Shown: positions 1 to 22,175 of the stretch, in pieces | How positions within the stretch are numbered: position 1 is the first letter of the stretch | Layout of the letters: every line of letters begins with the position of its first letter | NCBI RefSeq assembly: GCF_000283155.1 | Contig: NW_004454240.1 | Location: 567,256-631,255, forward strand | Reading direction: 5' to 3' | Origin: Ceratotherium simum simum | Lineage: Eukaryota; Chordata; Mammalia; Perissodactyla; Rhinocerotidae | Length of the DNA: 64,000 bases | The notes under the pieces: generated by a model | Told to the model about the DNA's origin: nothing | Database searches by the model: none | Seen by the model: the letters and a program-made list of their open reading frames with translations, nothing else | Program-made: the position numbers and the translations under genes

Positions 1-110
1 TATTAAACTTGGTATTATTTTCTCCTGCTAACCTGTCTTGTTGATTATTTGGCCAGCCAGAAGAACCTTAAGGGAAAGGGCAGAAGGAGATTCTCTCTCT
101 TCCCCCGACA
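1..110 (-). mobile_element. ERV-type LTR, partial at window edge
   Basis: The minus strand begins TGTCGGGGGAAGAG at 110 and matches the first ~110 bp of the LTRs at 12061 and 28832. The rest lies outside the window. No viral coding sequence is visible. Confidence 0.75.
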
Positions 111-1733
111 ATACCTATTTCCCCATACCCTCACCAACAAAATATTAAGCGTTTTGAACTTTGCCAACCTGATGGGTAAAAAGCGGGATCTCATTTTGGT
201 TTTAATTTGCAATTATTTTACTATGAATGAGGTTTGTTCTTTAAGCACTGAACTTAATGAAAAAGATGCAGTTTCAAAGCAAAATTGAATGCATGTGCTA
301 TAATGTGTATAAATCTGTATAAATCCTTAATTTTTTCATTTACCAACTCCTTCAGAACCATAGTTACCAGTCAAAAGCTAACGTCCCACAGGTTTGCTTG
401 GTGTCAGAGGCCCATTCCTGCCCCACCTGCTCACAAGCTAGCTTATAACGGCTCTCTCTCCATGCCACAGAAATTAGTTTGCTCTTTCTAGTCCACCTTT
501 CGAGCACTCCAGCTTCCTTCGTGAGTGACACCCATGCAAAATGTATTCACTTAGTATCCTGGGTAAGCCAATGTCCTGAGCAAAGGACTCTAGCCTAGGT
601 AGTGTCTCATGTACATAAAGCTTTTCAGAATTTCCTTCAAGATTTTCAGAATTTATAGCCCTTATTTAGAGACATTGTTTTGAATGTGGTTTTTAAAGCA
701 GTTTCATCTTACACTTCCTATTTTGAACATCTCTCTGTATCGTACTGGCGTATCTATGCATCCCTGGGAATGGGGCAGCCTTTGGTCTGCTCAGTGAGGA
801 AAATCTCATGAAGGCATAATCCGCTTGGGTGCTCAGAAACTCTTCTAAAATGGGAACCTTAAGTCTCTAGGTGAAGTTGCCACTATGTAGCATAACGTGG
901 CATGTCAAATGCAGCTGAGATAACACGGTGTGTTAAAAGAATCACTATTAAGAATCACATAGTTGTGTTGACAAAGTTTTGTTTTTGAAGCAGTATAGTA
1001 TTTATATTATTCTTTATACTTTTTTGTATGTCATAAATATGGCATTATAAATTTAGAAAACGTAGATACACAGAACATTGGCCCTGGAAGGGATGGTCAT
1101 AATGTAACCAATACATTTGAAGATGAGGAAATGTTTTTATTCTGACATTTCTCCCTTAACCAGCACTTGGTGAATGGCTGCTTAGTCTAGTACAAACAAC
1201 TGGTAGAAGAACTGAGTGCTTTTTTTCCTGCAATAAACATTTATTTAAAAAGAAAGGAGTTAATGTTGAATGGCCATTATGTGCCATGTACTGTGTTAAG
1301 ACAATGGAGCTAATAATAACTGTCCTGGCAGATCCAAGTTGGCTAACTTAAAAAACAAATGTTGCCTAGAAACTTATATGATGATTTTCATATTAGAATC
1401 CATCTATTCAATGTCCAATTCAACGTGTGCATAGTATGAACTCATATTTGGCTCCCCTAGAGATGGTTTCTAAATGAACTTCTAGGATATACTGAGAATC
1501 AGATAAAGTCATTCTGGGAGGAAAAGGACGACAGGTTAAAGGAGTCCACTTGACTCATCTTTGAGAACCACCAACTGACTACCTACTGCAGTGTACAGTG
1601 TATGCTGACCTCTACCCACCTGCTTTTGTACCTACAAACCCACAATGACAGAGTTCATAAAATACAAGAATTATTCAATAACTTTTAAAGAAATAAACAG
1701 AATGTATAAAACATATTCAGTCTTTCATACAAT
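111..1733. other. AT-rich DNA downstream of PIN4, no gene seen
   Basis: Short, unconvincing ORFs only. Nothing matches a gene family I recognise. In human the next gene in this direction is ERCC6L, which would lie before position 1. Confidence 0.5.
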
Positions 1734-11464
<9,731 letters not shown>

Positions 11465-11950
11465 CTTCGAAACTTGCCGTTGAACTCGCAGCTGCTTCGG
11501 TTGCCGTACAAAGCCCCTTCAGGCCCCAGGGGCATGTCCTAAACAAATGCCTGAAAGCAGCATCGCAATTGACGGTTCTTACTGCAGCTCCGGAAGCAGG
11601 CATATCTTGGGGCAGACCCAGTCCTTTAGCTCTCGGACCAATGGGGCTGAAGATGCCTGACCAATAAGAAGCTTGGGCCAGGTAGGGGGGTGGAGCCAAA
11701 GGTAGAGCAGGGGTGATAAACCCTGCCTCTGGGCTTTTTGTTACTTCTTTCGCATGCTCTTATTTGCCCCAGCTGCCTTGCTCATCGGCTCTTCCGCCCG
11801 TCTCCTCCACGCGTGTGTAGTGGAAGCCGGAGGTTTGCAGTCTCTCCACACCGGCTCTAGCCAATCCCGCGGGGCCGCGAAACAAAAGAAAAGCAGGAAG
11901 AGTCTAGGTGACTGCCCCGTCCTCCTGCCCCTGCCTACACACACGTGTAG
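11465..11950 (-). promoter_or_regulatory. PIN4: PIN4 promoter / weak CpG island
   Basis: Upstream of the PIN4 ATG, CpG density rises well above the surroundings (about 11.33-11.95 kb; GCCGGAGG, CCCGCGGGGCCGCG, CACGCGTG). Forward-strand CCAAT boxes near 11638, 11660 and 11860 are inverted CCAAT on the PIN4 strand. There is no clear TATA box. The TSS is not resolvable by eye. Confidence 0.6.
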
Positions 11951-12060
11951 TTTTTCATTTTTAAGTTTTATTTTGCAGCCTGTAGCTGATTGGGTTCAAA
12001 GGGTACTTTTTTGAAAAGGCTATCATCCCTCTGCCTCATTCAGAACTGTGTCATGGAGAG

Positions 12061-12705
12061 TGTGGGGAAGAGGGAGAATCCCCCTCTGCCCTTTCCCTTA
12101 AGGTTCTTCTGGCTGGCCAAATAGTTAAAAGATAGGTTAGCAGGAGAAAATAATACCGAGTTTGATAACGTGTATACATGGGAGAAACCAGGGAAACTGA
12201 GTTTCTCAACACAATGGCAGAGATTCTCCTCTTAAATAGAATCTTCAGCTAAAGACAAAGGAGGATGTTGGTGGTGGGGAGGGAGACAGAAGAGAGACAG
12301 AAATCACAGTAATGGAGGGTATGCAGATTTAAGCCTTATCCTCCATACTGATAGGTTTCTAGAGAGGCCATCCCCCCTTCCCCCCAGCACAGAGAGGGAG
12401 CTACCTTTACAAATGGAGATTTCCCTTATAAATGTAAATGTTTGTCTGGCAACTCTTTGCTGGGCTGCCTAGAGAATGTGGCCTCAGAGAGACAGAATTT
12501 TTGATAAGATGGGCTTGTTGGTGCCTTTCCTATTGTAACATCTATTTTGCATTATATTACAGCCATCATATGACAGTAACTCCTTCCTGGAATAGATCTT
12601 CTGTGTTAAATTCTTTAGGCAGTTAGTGGGAGGTCAAATGTCTGTCAGAGAAAATAATCAAGGTAAAGAGATATATTTTAGGGTGGCCAATTTTGATCTC
12701 CCACA
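12061..12705 (+). mobile_element. Solo ERV LTR, 645 bp, with 4-bp TSD
   Basis: Begins TGTGGGGAAGAGGGAG and ends TGATCTCCCACA (TG...CA). Flanked by AGAG at 12057-12060 and 12706-12709, the 4-bp duplication typical of ERV1/gammaretrovirus-like integration. Homologous to LTR sequence at 1-110 and 28.3-28.8 kb, both inverted relative to it. No internal viral genes are adjacent, so it is a solo LTR. Confidence 0.85.
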
Positions 12706-13004
12706 AGAGAAATTGGAAGCAGTCTAAATGTCCCTCAGTAGGATATTGCTTAAGTAAATAAGGTTTCAAGCACACAAAAGGATATGCGCCATTTAAAATA
12801 ATGAGTGTTAACCTGTCGTACAGACAGGGGAAATGGCCTTAAGGAAGGCTGGAGAACAAGCTATAGAATATGATACCTTTCTAAAAAGTATATAATATAT
12901 GCTTATAAAGGACAGGAAGGCTATCCAGCAAAATGTGACCAGTGGTGCTAGTACAGATTGTTGTGTATGTTTGTGTATTTTTCAAAATTTCTATAATGGT
13001 GCAG

Positions 13005-13235
13005 CAAAATATAGTAGTTAAAAGCATGGATTCTAGAGCCAGACCGCCTGGCTTCAAATCCCTGCTCCACCATCTGGCTACTAGCTCTGTGACCTTGAGG
13101 AAGTTACCTCATCCCTCTGGCTCAGTTTCATCATTGGTAAAATGGAGTTGATGATAATAGTACCTACTTTTAAGGTTAAGAGATTTAAACAAGTTCATAT
13201 TTGTAAAGCACGTAAAACAATGACTAGCTCATGGA
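13005..13235 (+). repeat. MIR, nearly full length
   Basis: AGTAGTTAAAAGCATGGATT, GCCTGGCTTCAAATCCCTGC and GTTTCATCATTGGTAAAATG in order. Confidence 0.85.
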
Positions 13236-15164
13236 GTGTAGGCTTAAGATAAATGAGTTTTGAATTTGTGCCCCTACACTTTCTCCCCTTACAACCCCTC
13301 TCCCCCCAATTTGTATATAACCTCAGGGCTTTTCCTCCACTCCACAAGATAGCTGTCCCAGCTTGCCACTGCCGGCCAGAATATATAGGTCTCCAGCTCA
13401 GAGTTTAGTTTTTGGATACAGCCTTGCTGGACCTGGGATGCTTCATGCCCAGACCAAGGGATCGGGTATTTCTGAGATAGTGCCCACCCCAACTCATACA
13501 TAATGAACAGCCCCCTCATTTCGTACTACTGTGACTTCTGGACACAGCACATCTTGGGCACTCCTTGTTTCAGATTGAGAGTGATCAACTGTAGGGAACA
13601 CATCTAGCACTGAGGGGATCATTGCTCTCCCATTTCTGAGGTGGATCCCACCAGTGTACTGACCTTCCAAGTCTAGCTGGAGTTTGACAATGACAGTGTG
13701 GCCTCATGTTCATTGGCTCATCCACAGCCAGTGAACTGTGAAGGCCCAGGAGGCACATTTACTTCTGGTTTTTCACAGGGAACAACGTTTCCTGCGACCA
13801 CTGGCTATAGCAGTCTCGGAGTGGGAATGAAGCAGAGTTCAGATCCCAATCAAGAGCCAGCATTAAATGGTTGATGTGCCTGGCAAATGCTTAGTGCCTG
13901 GAACATTGTGAGCTCTGTGTCTTCCAGCAGATAACAGCAAGAACAATAATAAGCAAGCCTGTGTACGTGGCTGAATTTGCCCAAAGCAGTGCCTGAAGGC
14001 CAATAGCTCAAAGTAGAAAAGGATGAGTATAGGTCTGCTGGGGGTTTCAAGGTCAAAAGTGCTTTAAGACAGTCAGATACAAAATCATGTACGATCTCAA
14101 CTATGCAGCATGCATCACTAAAAGATGGGAGGGGAATATGATAAAATCTTAAGTGTTATTTCTGGAATGTGAGTTTATGGCTAACTTTCATTGTTTTCTG
14201 TTTATATTCTGTTTATATCACTTGGCATGTATTTTTTTTTATTCAAGAAAAAAAAGGCAATAAATGTTATTTGTAAAACAAACAACGAAAAAGCTAGCTT
14301 CTATACAGGGTTAAGTCTCCACCAGTCTGTGGAGGCCGACTGTGGAGGATTCTGTAGCAGAGTGACGAATGAACAGAAGAGCAGAGAGGAGAAAACTTCA
14401 GCCTTGAAACCATGGTAACAACTGCAGGAGTGTGCACAGTGAGTCAGAGCCAGGAATGGCTGCCACTTGGATTTTCCATTAATTATCTCCTCAGACTGAT
14501 TCTTCCACGAATTTCTTAAACAAGGAAAACCAGAAAGAGAAATGGCAGCCCTCTTCCCAGGACAGAGGTTCACAAACCTTGACCCAGACTCACTGTCCCA
14601 ACCCCACCTGCTCCACAGCCAAAGGGCTGCGGTTTCTTTCCCATTTGAGATCCCAGCAGAGCTTATTCTGAAAGGGGAGCTTGAAGCAACAAAACACAGA
14701 GATCTAGTTGATCCCATTCAGAGGCGGTCAATGCATGCGGAGCTCTGGGCCCCAGACTCTGGGGACGAGGGTAGAAAAAGGTCACCTTTGGAAATTGAAA
14801 CCAGGAAAAATCAGTACATGGTGGATGAGATCAGCTACCTGCAAAAGTAGCCACCCATCATGGCAAATGGATGCAGATATATTGCTGATAGCATGGATGT
14901 GGCTCCTGAACACTGCCAGTGGCTGAAGAACTTCCTGTCTGGCATGAGATAATGAAGCTTTGAACAACTGACTTTTAAAAAAGGGGCTTCAGAGAAGAAG
15001 ATTCCATCTGTGTTTGTCCAGGATTGTCTAAGCAAAAGAGCTGCAGTTTCTAGAGGACATTAATATTCTGGTATCTAGTGAGGTGGATTTTTTTCGGAGG
15101 CAGTGTTCATTTGAGACAGTGGAAAACAACCAACACAATGGCAGATGTAGCATGAGCCAGCTGC

Positions 15165-15310
15165 TTCCCCTTCCTGATCTCTTTTAGTTTTCACAACAGT
15201 CTTATTTGCAGAGAATCACCATTGCCATTTTAGAGCTGAAGAAACAGGCTTAGAGAAGTTAAGAAATGTGTTCAAGGTTTCACAGCTTGTGTGGCAGGGT
15301 TGGGCTCTGA
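15165..15310 (-). repeat. MIR
   Basis: CATTTTAGAGCTGAAGAAAC followed by GGTTTCACAGCTTGTGTGGC, antisense MIR. Confidence 0.65.
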
Positions 15311-15869
15311 ACTCAGGTCTATCTGACTTCCAAGCTGGTACCCTCTGCTTGATGACACTGCCCCAGGCTTTGCCATCCTCCAGATGAAATCTAAGAACAC
15401 CAAGTTCCCTTTGCTCTGAGTGCATGTTCTCTACATCAGCTTCCCAGGAACCTGAGGCTTTACAAGGGGATACTCTGTCCAGGAGGCACCAGGGCCAAGT
15501 TATGCCCCCACTGTGGGACAAATAAGTTTGCCTCTGGTTTATGCATCAGTGTATTCGTTCTGAATAATCTGAAAGGTGATCACCTCTGCCTACTGTGCTG
15601 GACCTCCCAAGCCCAGAAGCACAGAGGCAAGGAGAAGGAACATGGCATGGGTAGGAGAGAGTGGGCAGAACGTTGTAGCCAAGGCAGAGAGAGGACAGTG
15701 GAGAAGAGGTCTTCTGTGTCCTCACCCTCAGGAACTGGTCTCCATGTCTTCTAAACAGCTCTTCTCCCTCACCTTTCATCATTTTACAGTGAACAATGAA
15801 CACTTTGCTAGGATTCACCAGTTGTCTCTTGTACTTGCCCCTTCCTTCTTCCTCGCTGCCTTTGCACAT

Positions 15870-16330
15870 TCTCTGGACCATAGGAACAGCCTCCATGTTG
15901 GTCTCTCAGCCGCCAGTCTCACCCTCCTCCAAACTACCCTCCCCAGCATCTGACAGAGAGCTCTCAGAAATGCAGATCTAACACTCACTCCCCCAGTTAA
16001 GACCCTTCTGGTGACTCTCTGCTGTCTGAGAGCCTCCTTAGCCTGGAGGCCCAAGGGCCTTTCTGCTGACATCTGCAGCCTCATCTCTTGCTAGTGTCCA
16101 CTGGGCTCCCACCATGTCGAGTTACCATTTACAGGCCTTCAAATGTATAGCACTCTCTTAAGATTCCATGCCTTTGCATATGCTGTTCTCTCTACCTAGA
16201 ATGCTCTTCCCCCATTTTTGATTTAGCTAACTCTTGCTTACTTTTCAAGACAAAGCTCAGGTGCTACTTCCTCCTGGAAGCCTTCACTGGCCCTCTTCAC
16301 CTTCTCCCAGGCTGGGCTAGGCACTCCTCT
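15870..16330 (+). mobile_element. L2 3'-half fragment
   Basis: Contains L2-like CCTTTGCATATGCTGTTCTC and CTACCTAGAATGCTCTTCCC, then TCCTCCTGGAAGCCTTCACT. Confidence 0.8.
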
Positions 16331-16389
16331 GCGCTCCTAAAGCACCCTATGCTTAACTCTAACATTTGTGTGGTTTTGAGTAGGCATAG

Positions 16390-18360
16390 ACAGCATAGAC
16401 CACAGTTTGTTTAACCATTCACTCATTGAAAAACATTTCGGTTCTTTCTGGTTTGGAGCTGTTACAAATAAAGCAGCTATAAACATTTGTGTACAGGTTT
16501 CTGTGTGAATACAAGTTTTCATTTCTCTAGGGTAATTTCCAAGAGTGTAATTGCTGAGTTGTATGGTAATTGCATGTTAGTTTTGTGAAAAACTGGCATG
16601 CTGTTTTTCAGAGTGGCTGTACATTTCACGTTCCTACCAGCAATGTATGGGTGATCGAATTTCTCCACCTACTTGCCAGCATTTTGTGTTATCACAATTT
16701 TTTATTTTAGCCATTTGGATAGACGTGTACTGATATCTCATTGTGGTTTTAATTTGCATTCCTCTATTGTATAATGATGTTGAACATCTTTTCATGTGTT
16801 AATTTGCTGTCTGTATATCCTCTTCAGTGAAATAAATGTCATGTCTTTTGCCCAGTTTCTGATTGGATTTTTTTTTACTGTTGAGTTTCAAGACCTCTTT
16901 ATATATTCTAGATATGAGTACTTTGTCAGATACGTGGTTTGCAAATATTTTCTCCCAGTCTGTAAGCTTGTCTTTTCATCCTCTTAAGAAGATTTGTGCA
17001 GAGCAAAAGTCCTTAATTTTTTTCTTTTGTGGATCATGGTTATGGTGTCATATTTAAGAACTCTTTATCAAGCCCTAAGTCCCAAAGATTTTCTGCTAAA
17101 AGTTTTATGGTTTTATGTTTTGCACTTAAATCTATAATTTATTTGAGTGAATTTTTATATAAGGTGTGAGGTTTAGATTGAAGTCCATTTATTTTTGTCT
17201 ATAGATACCCAGTTATTGCTCCAGCATCATTTGTTGAAAAGCTATTCTTCACTAAATTGCTTTTGCACTTTTGGTAAAAATCAGTTGGCTGTACTTTTGT
17301 GAGTCTGTTCTGGATTCTCTGTTCTGTCCCACTGATCTATGTGTCTATTCCTCCACCAATATCACACAATATCATGCAGTCTTTTTGTTTGTTTGTTTGT
17401 TTGTGAGGAAGATCAGCCCTGAGCTAACATCCATGCTAATCCTCCTCTTTTTGCTGAGGAAGACCGGCTCTGAGCTAACATCTATTGCCAATCCTCCTCC
17501 TTTTTTTTCCCCAAAGCCCCAGTAGATAGTTGTATGTCGTAGTTGCACATCCTTCTAGTTGCTGTATGTGGGACTCGGCCTCAGCATGGCCGAGAAGCGG
17601 TGCGTCGGTGCACGCCCGGGATCTGAACCCGGGCCGCCAGTAGCGGAGCGCGCGCACTTAACCACTAAGCGACGGGGCCGGCCCCCTGCAGTCTTGATTA
17701 GTGTGGCTACATATTATGTCTTAAAATTGGGTAGAGTGATAAGGAAACCGGAAAGAGGGCTCACTGATTTGTTTCCTGTCTCTCAGGGATCACTGCCCTT
17801 CATTTTCCATTCCCTTCACTGTCCATTGTCTCGAAAACCATAATCCATAGTTTCATATATTCTGTCTAGTTTTTGTTGCTGTTGTTTCAGACAGAAGGAT
17901 AAATCTGGTCCCTGTTACTCCATCTTGGCTGGAAAGTTCTGAACTTCGTATGAATGGCTCCATCTAGTAGGTATTCCTCTGTATCTGGCTTCTTTTGTGA
18001 GTAGCAGCAGTTTGTTATTTTTTTAAATTGTTGGTAGTATTCCATTGTATGAATATTTTCTTTTTTTTAAATGGCTGCATAGAATTCCATTGTATGATAT
18101 ATCATAATTTATCTAACTGGTTTCCTATTGATTTACATTTAGAGATTATTCCTGGTCTCTTGCTATAACAAACAATGCTGCAGTGAATATCTTGAATGTA
18201 CATTTTACACAGATTTGAGAGATCTTTGGGATAGATTCCCACACATGGAACAGTTGGGGCAGAGGATATGTGCATTTCGAATTTTGATGGTAATTGTCGA
18301 ACTTCCTCCAAAGAAAGAGGACCAGCCGGCACTCCCACTGACTATGTCTAAGGGTACCTG
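16390..18360 (-). mobile_element. Antisense old L1 fragments
   Basis: The reverse complement is L1 3'-region sequence, e.g. forward CTCATTGTGGTTTTAATTTG and TCTTTTCATGTGTTAATTTG. Split by an ERE at 17384-17686. A second piece occupies 17940-18360 (TGGCTGCATAGAATTCCATT). Confidence 0.8.
17384..17686 (-). mobile_element. ERE SINE inserted in antisense L1
   Basis: Reverse-complement ERE with two GCTAACATC modules and (GTTT)n tail. Target-site duplication TGCAGTCTT at 17375-17383 and 17687-17695. Confidence 0.95.
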
Positions 18361-18994
18361 TTTCTCTGCTAACCTGTCATTCTTAAAAGAGCTGCCTTGA
18401 TGACTTAATTAGCTAATAGTATAACAAAATCTTCCTATAAAACTTTTTCTGTGTATCTAGACCGTAGAACTGCCTCAGGAAGCGAGGTCTCCATCTAGCA
18501 AGGGTCTCTGATTACTTCTAAAATAAACCTCCTTTGGATCCCATCCAAGGCTTCTGGCCTAATACTAAATTGGCTTTATAGGGAACAGTGCCATGGCAAG
18601 GTTCCAGTGTGGTAGTCTTTGCTCTGCTGAAACGACATTTCTTAAGCAAAGTAAATTAATTACAGGCCTTTGAGGGGACTTGTATCCTTTGGGACTAGGA
18701 TTACACCTAAAAGATTTCCTGATAGTAATTGTTTTTAGCAATATTGGACATGTTACTCTTTTGTAACCTCAACAAAATGCTTTCTCCGAAAAGGATATGA
18801 AGTTCACATGGTCTAATGGGTCATTCTGGTGTCTCAAAGTTTTGCCTCTTCCAACTTATTGATGTCAAAGTATGCTAGGTCTGCTTTAGGAGGTTAGTAC
18901 AAACCAAGTAGTTAATCAATGTTAATTGATTTAAAACAATACAAAAAGTGATGTATGATGTATCTGTGTATGTGCGTAAATTTATAGTGAGTAT

Positions 18995-19215
18995 AGTGAG
19001 GATGGCAGTGGAGCCCAGCTGTTTGGGTGTGAATCCCAGTTTCGTCACCTACCAGCTGTAACATCAAGGTAAGTTACTTAACATTTCTGGACCTCATCTG
19101 TAAAACAGGGTAATACTAGTATCTTCCTCATAGGGTGTTGGGAGGATTAAAATATTTAATTTGAATAAAGCACTTAAAATAATCCTTGACACATGGTATG
19201 CTCTCAACAAATGTA
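18995..19215 (+). repeat. MIR
   Basis: TTTGGGTGTGAATCCCAGTT and GGACCTCATCTGTAAAACAG. Confidence 0.75.
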
Positions 19216-20439
19216 AAAAATTATTATGTTTGCACGAGCCAGTATTTTTTCTTTTTTGGCAAAATGTATTAATTACCATAATCAAAGCTCTGCGAGATGA
19301 TGTCCTGGTGGATGGTGAGGTGTCTTACAGTGTAAAGTGTCTTCTCCTAGCAAAACCTCTGAAAACCTTTAGGAGCCATTCCAAAAACAAAGAGAAGCAA
19401 CAATCACACACACAGAGACACGTTTAACAACAATGAACAAATGTCCATAAAAACAGTTTATGCAGGGATGCAGAGAAATTCCCTCTGTGGGGGAAACTCC
19501 GCTGTAACGTTTTATTCCAGATATTTGCCAGTGGGGCTTATTTGATCTAATTAAATACGTTAATAGGCTAGTTGTAGGGGGCAGGGTGAGGGCCGTAACT
19601 GGAAGCTGGAGGGAACTGACTGGAAGCATGGAAGTGTAAACAAACAGCTTAAAGTTCAGGGATAGAATAAGAGGGACTAGAGGGGAAGTGGATTTTCAGT
19701 AAGGTTTACCTATCTATCTCCCTCAGACTGTGAGCAACGTGAGAGCAGGGGCCTTATGTATTAATCATCTCTCTAGCCTAAAGATGATTCAGTAAATAAT
19801 TGTTGATGGAACTGAATGGAATTCAAGTTAAACAGGCCAGGAATGGTGTCAAGGATTTCAAAAGAAGCAGGAGAGAATAGGCAGAGTGGATGCCTACAGG
19901 ATGTCTGGGAACAGTATCCCTGAATGCAGGAGAGACGGATGGATGCACGAAATTGGCAAAACACCATTAGAAAAAAATAGACAACAGAACATTGCAGAAA
20001 ATTTGGAAAAACTTTCTCTCATCATATCTCACTACCAACAACTACTGTCACTTTTGTTTATTCCCTTGTAGTGGCTGTGTTGTTGTGGTTGTCCATATGT
20101 GTTACTTTCATTCATTAATTCATTCAACAAATGTTTACTGAGCACACATGCCAGGCATGTTCTGTACATGGTTGTGCACGATCGCAATCATAATTTTCAT
20201 ACCATTTTGTAGCCTGCCTTTCCACTTACTGTAGCATAAACCAGCATTTACCTCAGTGTGTTTTGCTGAGCACAAGTCGCCCTATGACCAAAAGCTTCCA
20301 TTATCAAGAAGGCTTGGGAACACCACAGTTTAGAGCCCTTCTCTTGGCAGTTCACAACTCAATTTCCTTTCTTGGTTGTTCCTTCTCTACTGGATGCCCA
20401 AACATTGGACAGCCCCAGGGCCCATCCCGGCCCCTCTTC

Positions 20440-21480
20440 TCTTCTCGATTTACTTTTGCTCCCTAGGTGAGCTCATCCAGTCTCAAGGCTTTAAACCATC
20501 GATGTTCTAAGGACTCCCATATTCCTCTCCAGCCCTGACCACTGCCCTGAACTGCTGATCTGTACATGCAGTGGTCCACCTGGCAGCACCACTTGGATGT
20601 CTAATAGACAACTCAGATTTAATGTATATAAAGCATAACCACTCATTCCTCTGTCCCTCTCAAACCTGCTCTTTCTCAAATCTTTGCCATCCTAATAAAT
20701 GGCATCACCATCCGTGCAGCTGCTGAAACCCAAAACCTAGGAGTCATTCTTGATTCCGCTCTTTCGCTTGTTGCCCACATCCAACTCACCAGCCAGTCCG
20801 GTTGGCTCAAGATTCAAAATATAACCCAAATCCTTCCACTTCTCCCCATCTCCATGGTCGCCACCCTAGCCCAAGCCACTGTCCTCTCTGCCTGGCTTGC
20901 TGCAACAGTCTCTTCATTGGTCTCCTGCCTTCATTCTTGCTTCACTCCAATCTGTTCCCCACAGAGCAGCTAGAACAGTTTTTAAAAAATCAAATCATAT
21001 CAGTGACCCTCCTAAAACCCCCCAATGGCTCTCCTTTGCTCTTAGAATAGAATCTAAGCTCCTTATCGTGGTTACTCTGCTCCACTCACTATCCCCCAGC
21101 CATGCTGGGCTGCTTTCCATTCCTTGAAAACAACAAACTCTCTCCCTCCTCGGGGTCTTTGCATGTGCTTTTCCCTGGCCTGGAAGACTCTCCCTTCAGG
21201 CTCCTGGGGTCTCAGCTCAAAAGTCACCCCAGAGGAACCTTCTGTGATCAACCCATCTAGAGCAGCCCCCCTTTCCCAGTTCCCACCTATTATGTTAATT
21301 CCCTCCACCACACTTGGTGCAGTCTGAAGTAATTTGGGGTATTTATTTGTATCTTGCCTCTTCTGACTGGAATATAAGCTTCATGAGGGCAAAGATCTTG
21401 TCTCTCTGGTTCACTGCTGTATCCCCAACACCTAAGTGTCTGACGTACCCAGTAAATACTTGTTAAATAAGTGAATGTGT
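20440..21480 (+). mobile_element. Long L2 fragment reaching the 3' end
   Basis: Starts at CTAGGTGAGCTCATCCAGTC and runs through CTAGGAGTCATTCTTGATTC and GGGTCTTTGCATGTGCTTTT to the terminal CAGTAAATACTTGTTAAATA. About 1 kb nearly collinear with the L2 consensus as I remember it. Confidence 0.85.
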
Positions 21481-21534
21481 AATAAAGGCTCTGAGAAGTC
21501 CAGTAGTAAAGAAACCTTTTAAATTTGGTATTTT

Positions 21535-21841
21535 GGGGCCGGCCCTTGGCTTAGCCGTTAAGTGCGTGCACTCTGCTACTGGTGGCCCGGGTTCAGATCC
21601 TGGGCACACACTGACGTACCGTTTCTCCAGCCATGCTGAGGCGGCGTCCCACATACAGCAACTAGAAGGATGTGCAACTATGACATACAACTATCTACTG
21701 GGGCTTTGGGGAGAAAAAGGGAAAAAAAGGAGGAGGATTGACAATAGATGTTAGCTCAGGGCCGGTCTTCCTCAGCAAAAAAAAAAGAGGAGGATTGGCA
21801 TGGATGTTAGCTCAGGGCTCATCTTCCTCACAAAAAAAAAA
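21535..21841 (+). mobile_element. ERE SINE
   Basis: GGGGCCGGCCCTTGGCTTAG start, two GATGTTAGCTCAGGGC modules. Duplication AATTTGGTATTTT / AATCTGGTATTT at 21522-21534 and 21842-21853. Confidence 0.94.
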
Positions 21842-21949
21842 AATCTGGTATTTAAAAAACGTGTTATTAATGTCATATGCATTTGGGGAAAAATACTTCA
21901 AGAAATGCTAGCAGAAGTATTTTTTTTTCATGTTGCAGTGTAATGGAGT

Positions 21950-22175
21950 GAAAATAACAGAGGTTTCATATTCAGACAGATATGTACTCATACCTTGGTT
22001 GTGCCTCTCACTAGCTGTGTGATCTTTGGCAAGTTAATTTGCTTCTCTGGGTTTCAGTTTCTCCATATTTAAATGGAAGTAACAACAAAAGACTTTGGAG
22101 GTGGTTGCATTAAACTAGATAAGTAATGTACTTAGTATAACCCATGTCAAAAAGTATCACTCAATAAATGTTAGT
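21950..22175 (+). repeat. MIR
   Basis: CTCACTAGCTGTGTGATCTT and GGGTTTCAGTTTCTCCATAT. Confidence 0.75.

Noticed and set aside
14542..14850. ATG-initiated 102-codon ORF
   Set aside because: No recognised family, no promoter, splice or poly(A) context. Could be chance. Left unannotated as a gene.
20440..21480. Several C/T-rich ORFs suggesting a gene
   Set aside because: They fall in an L2 LINE fragment with frame breaks. No intact reverse transcriptase.
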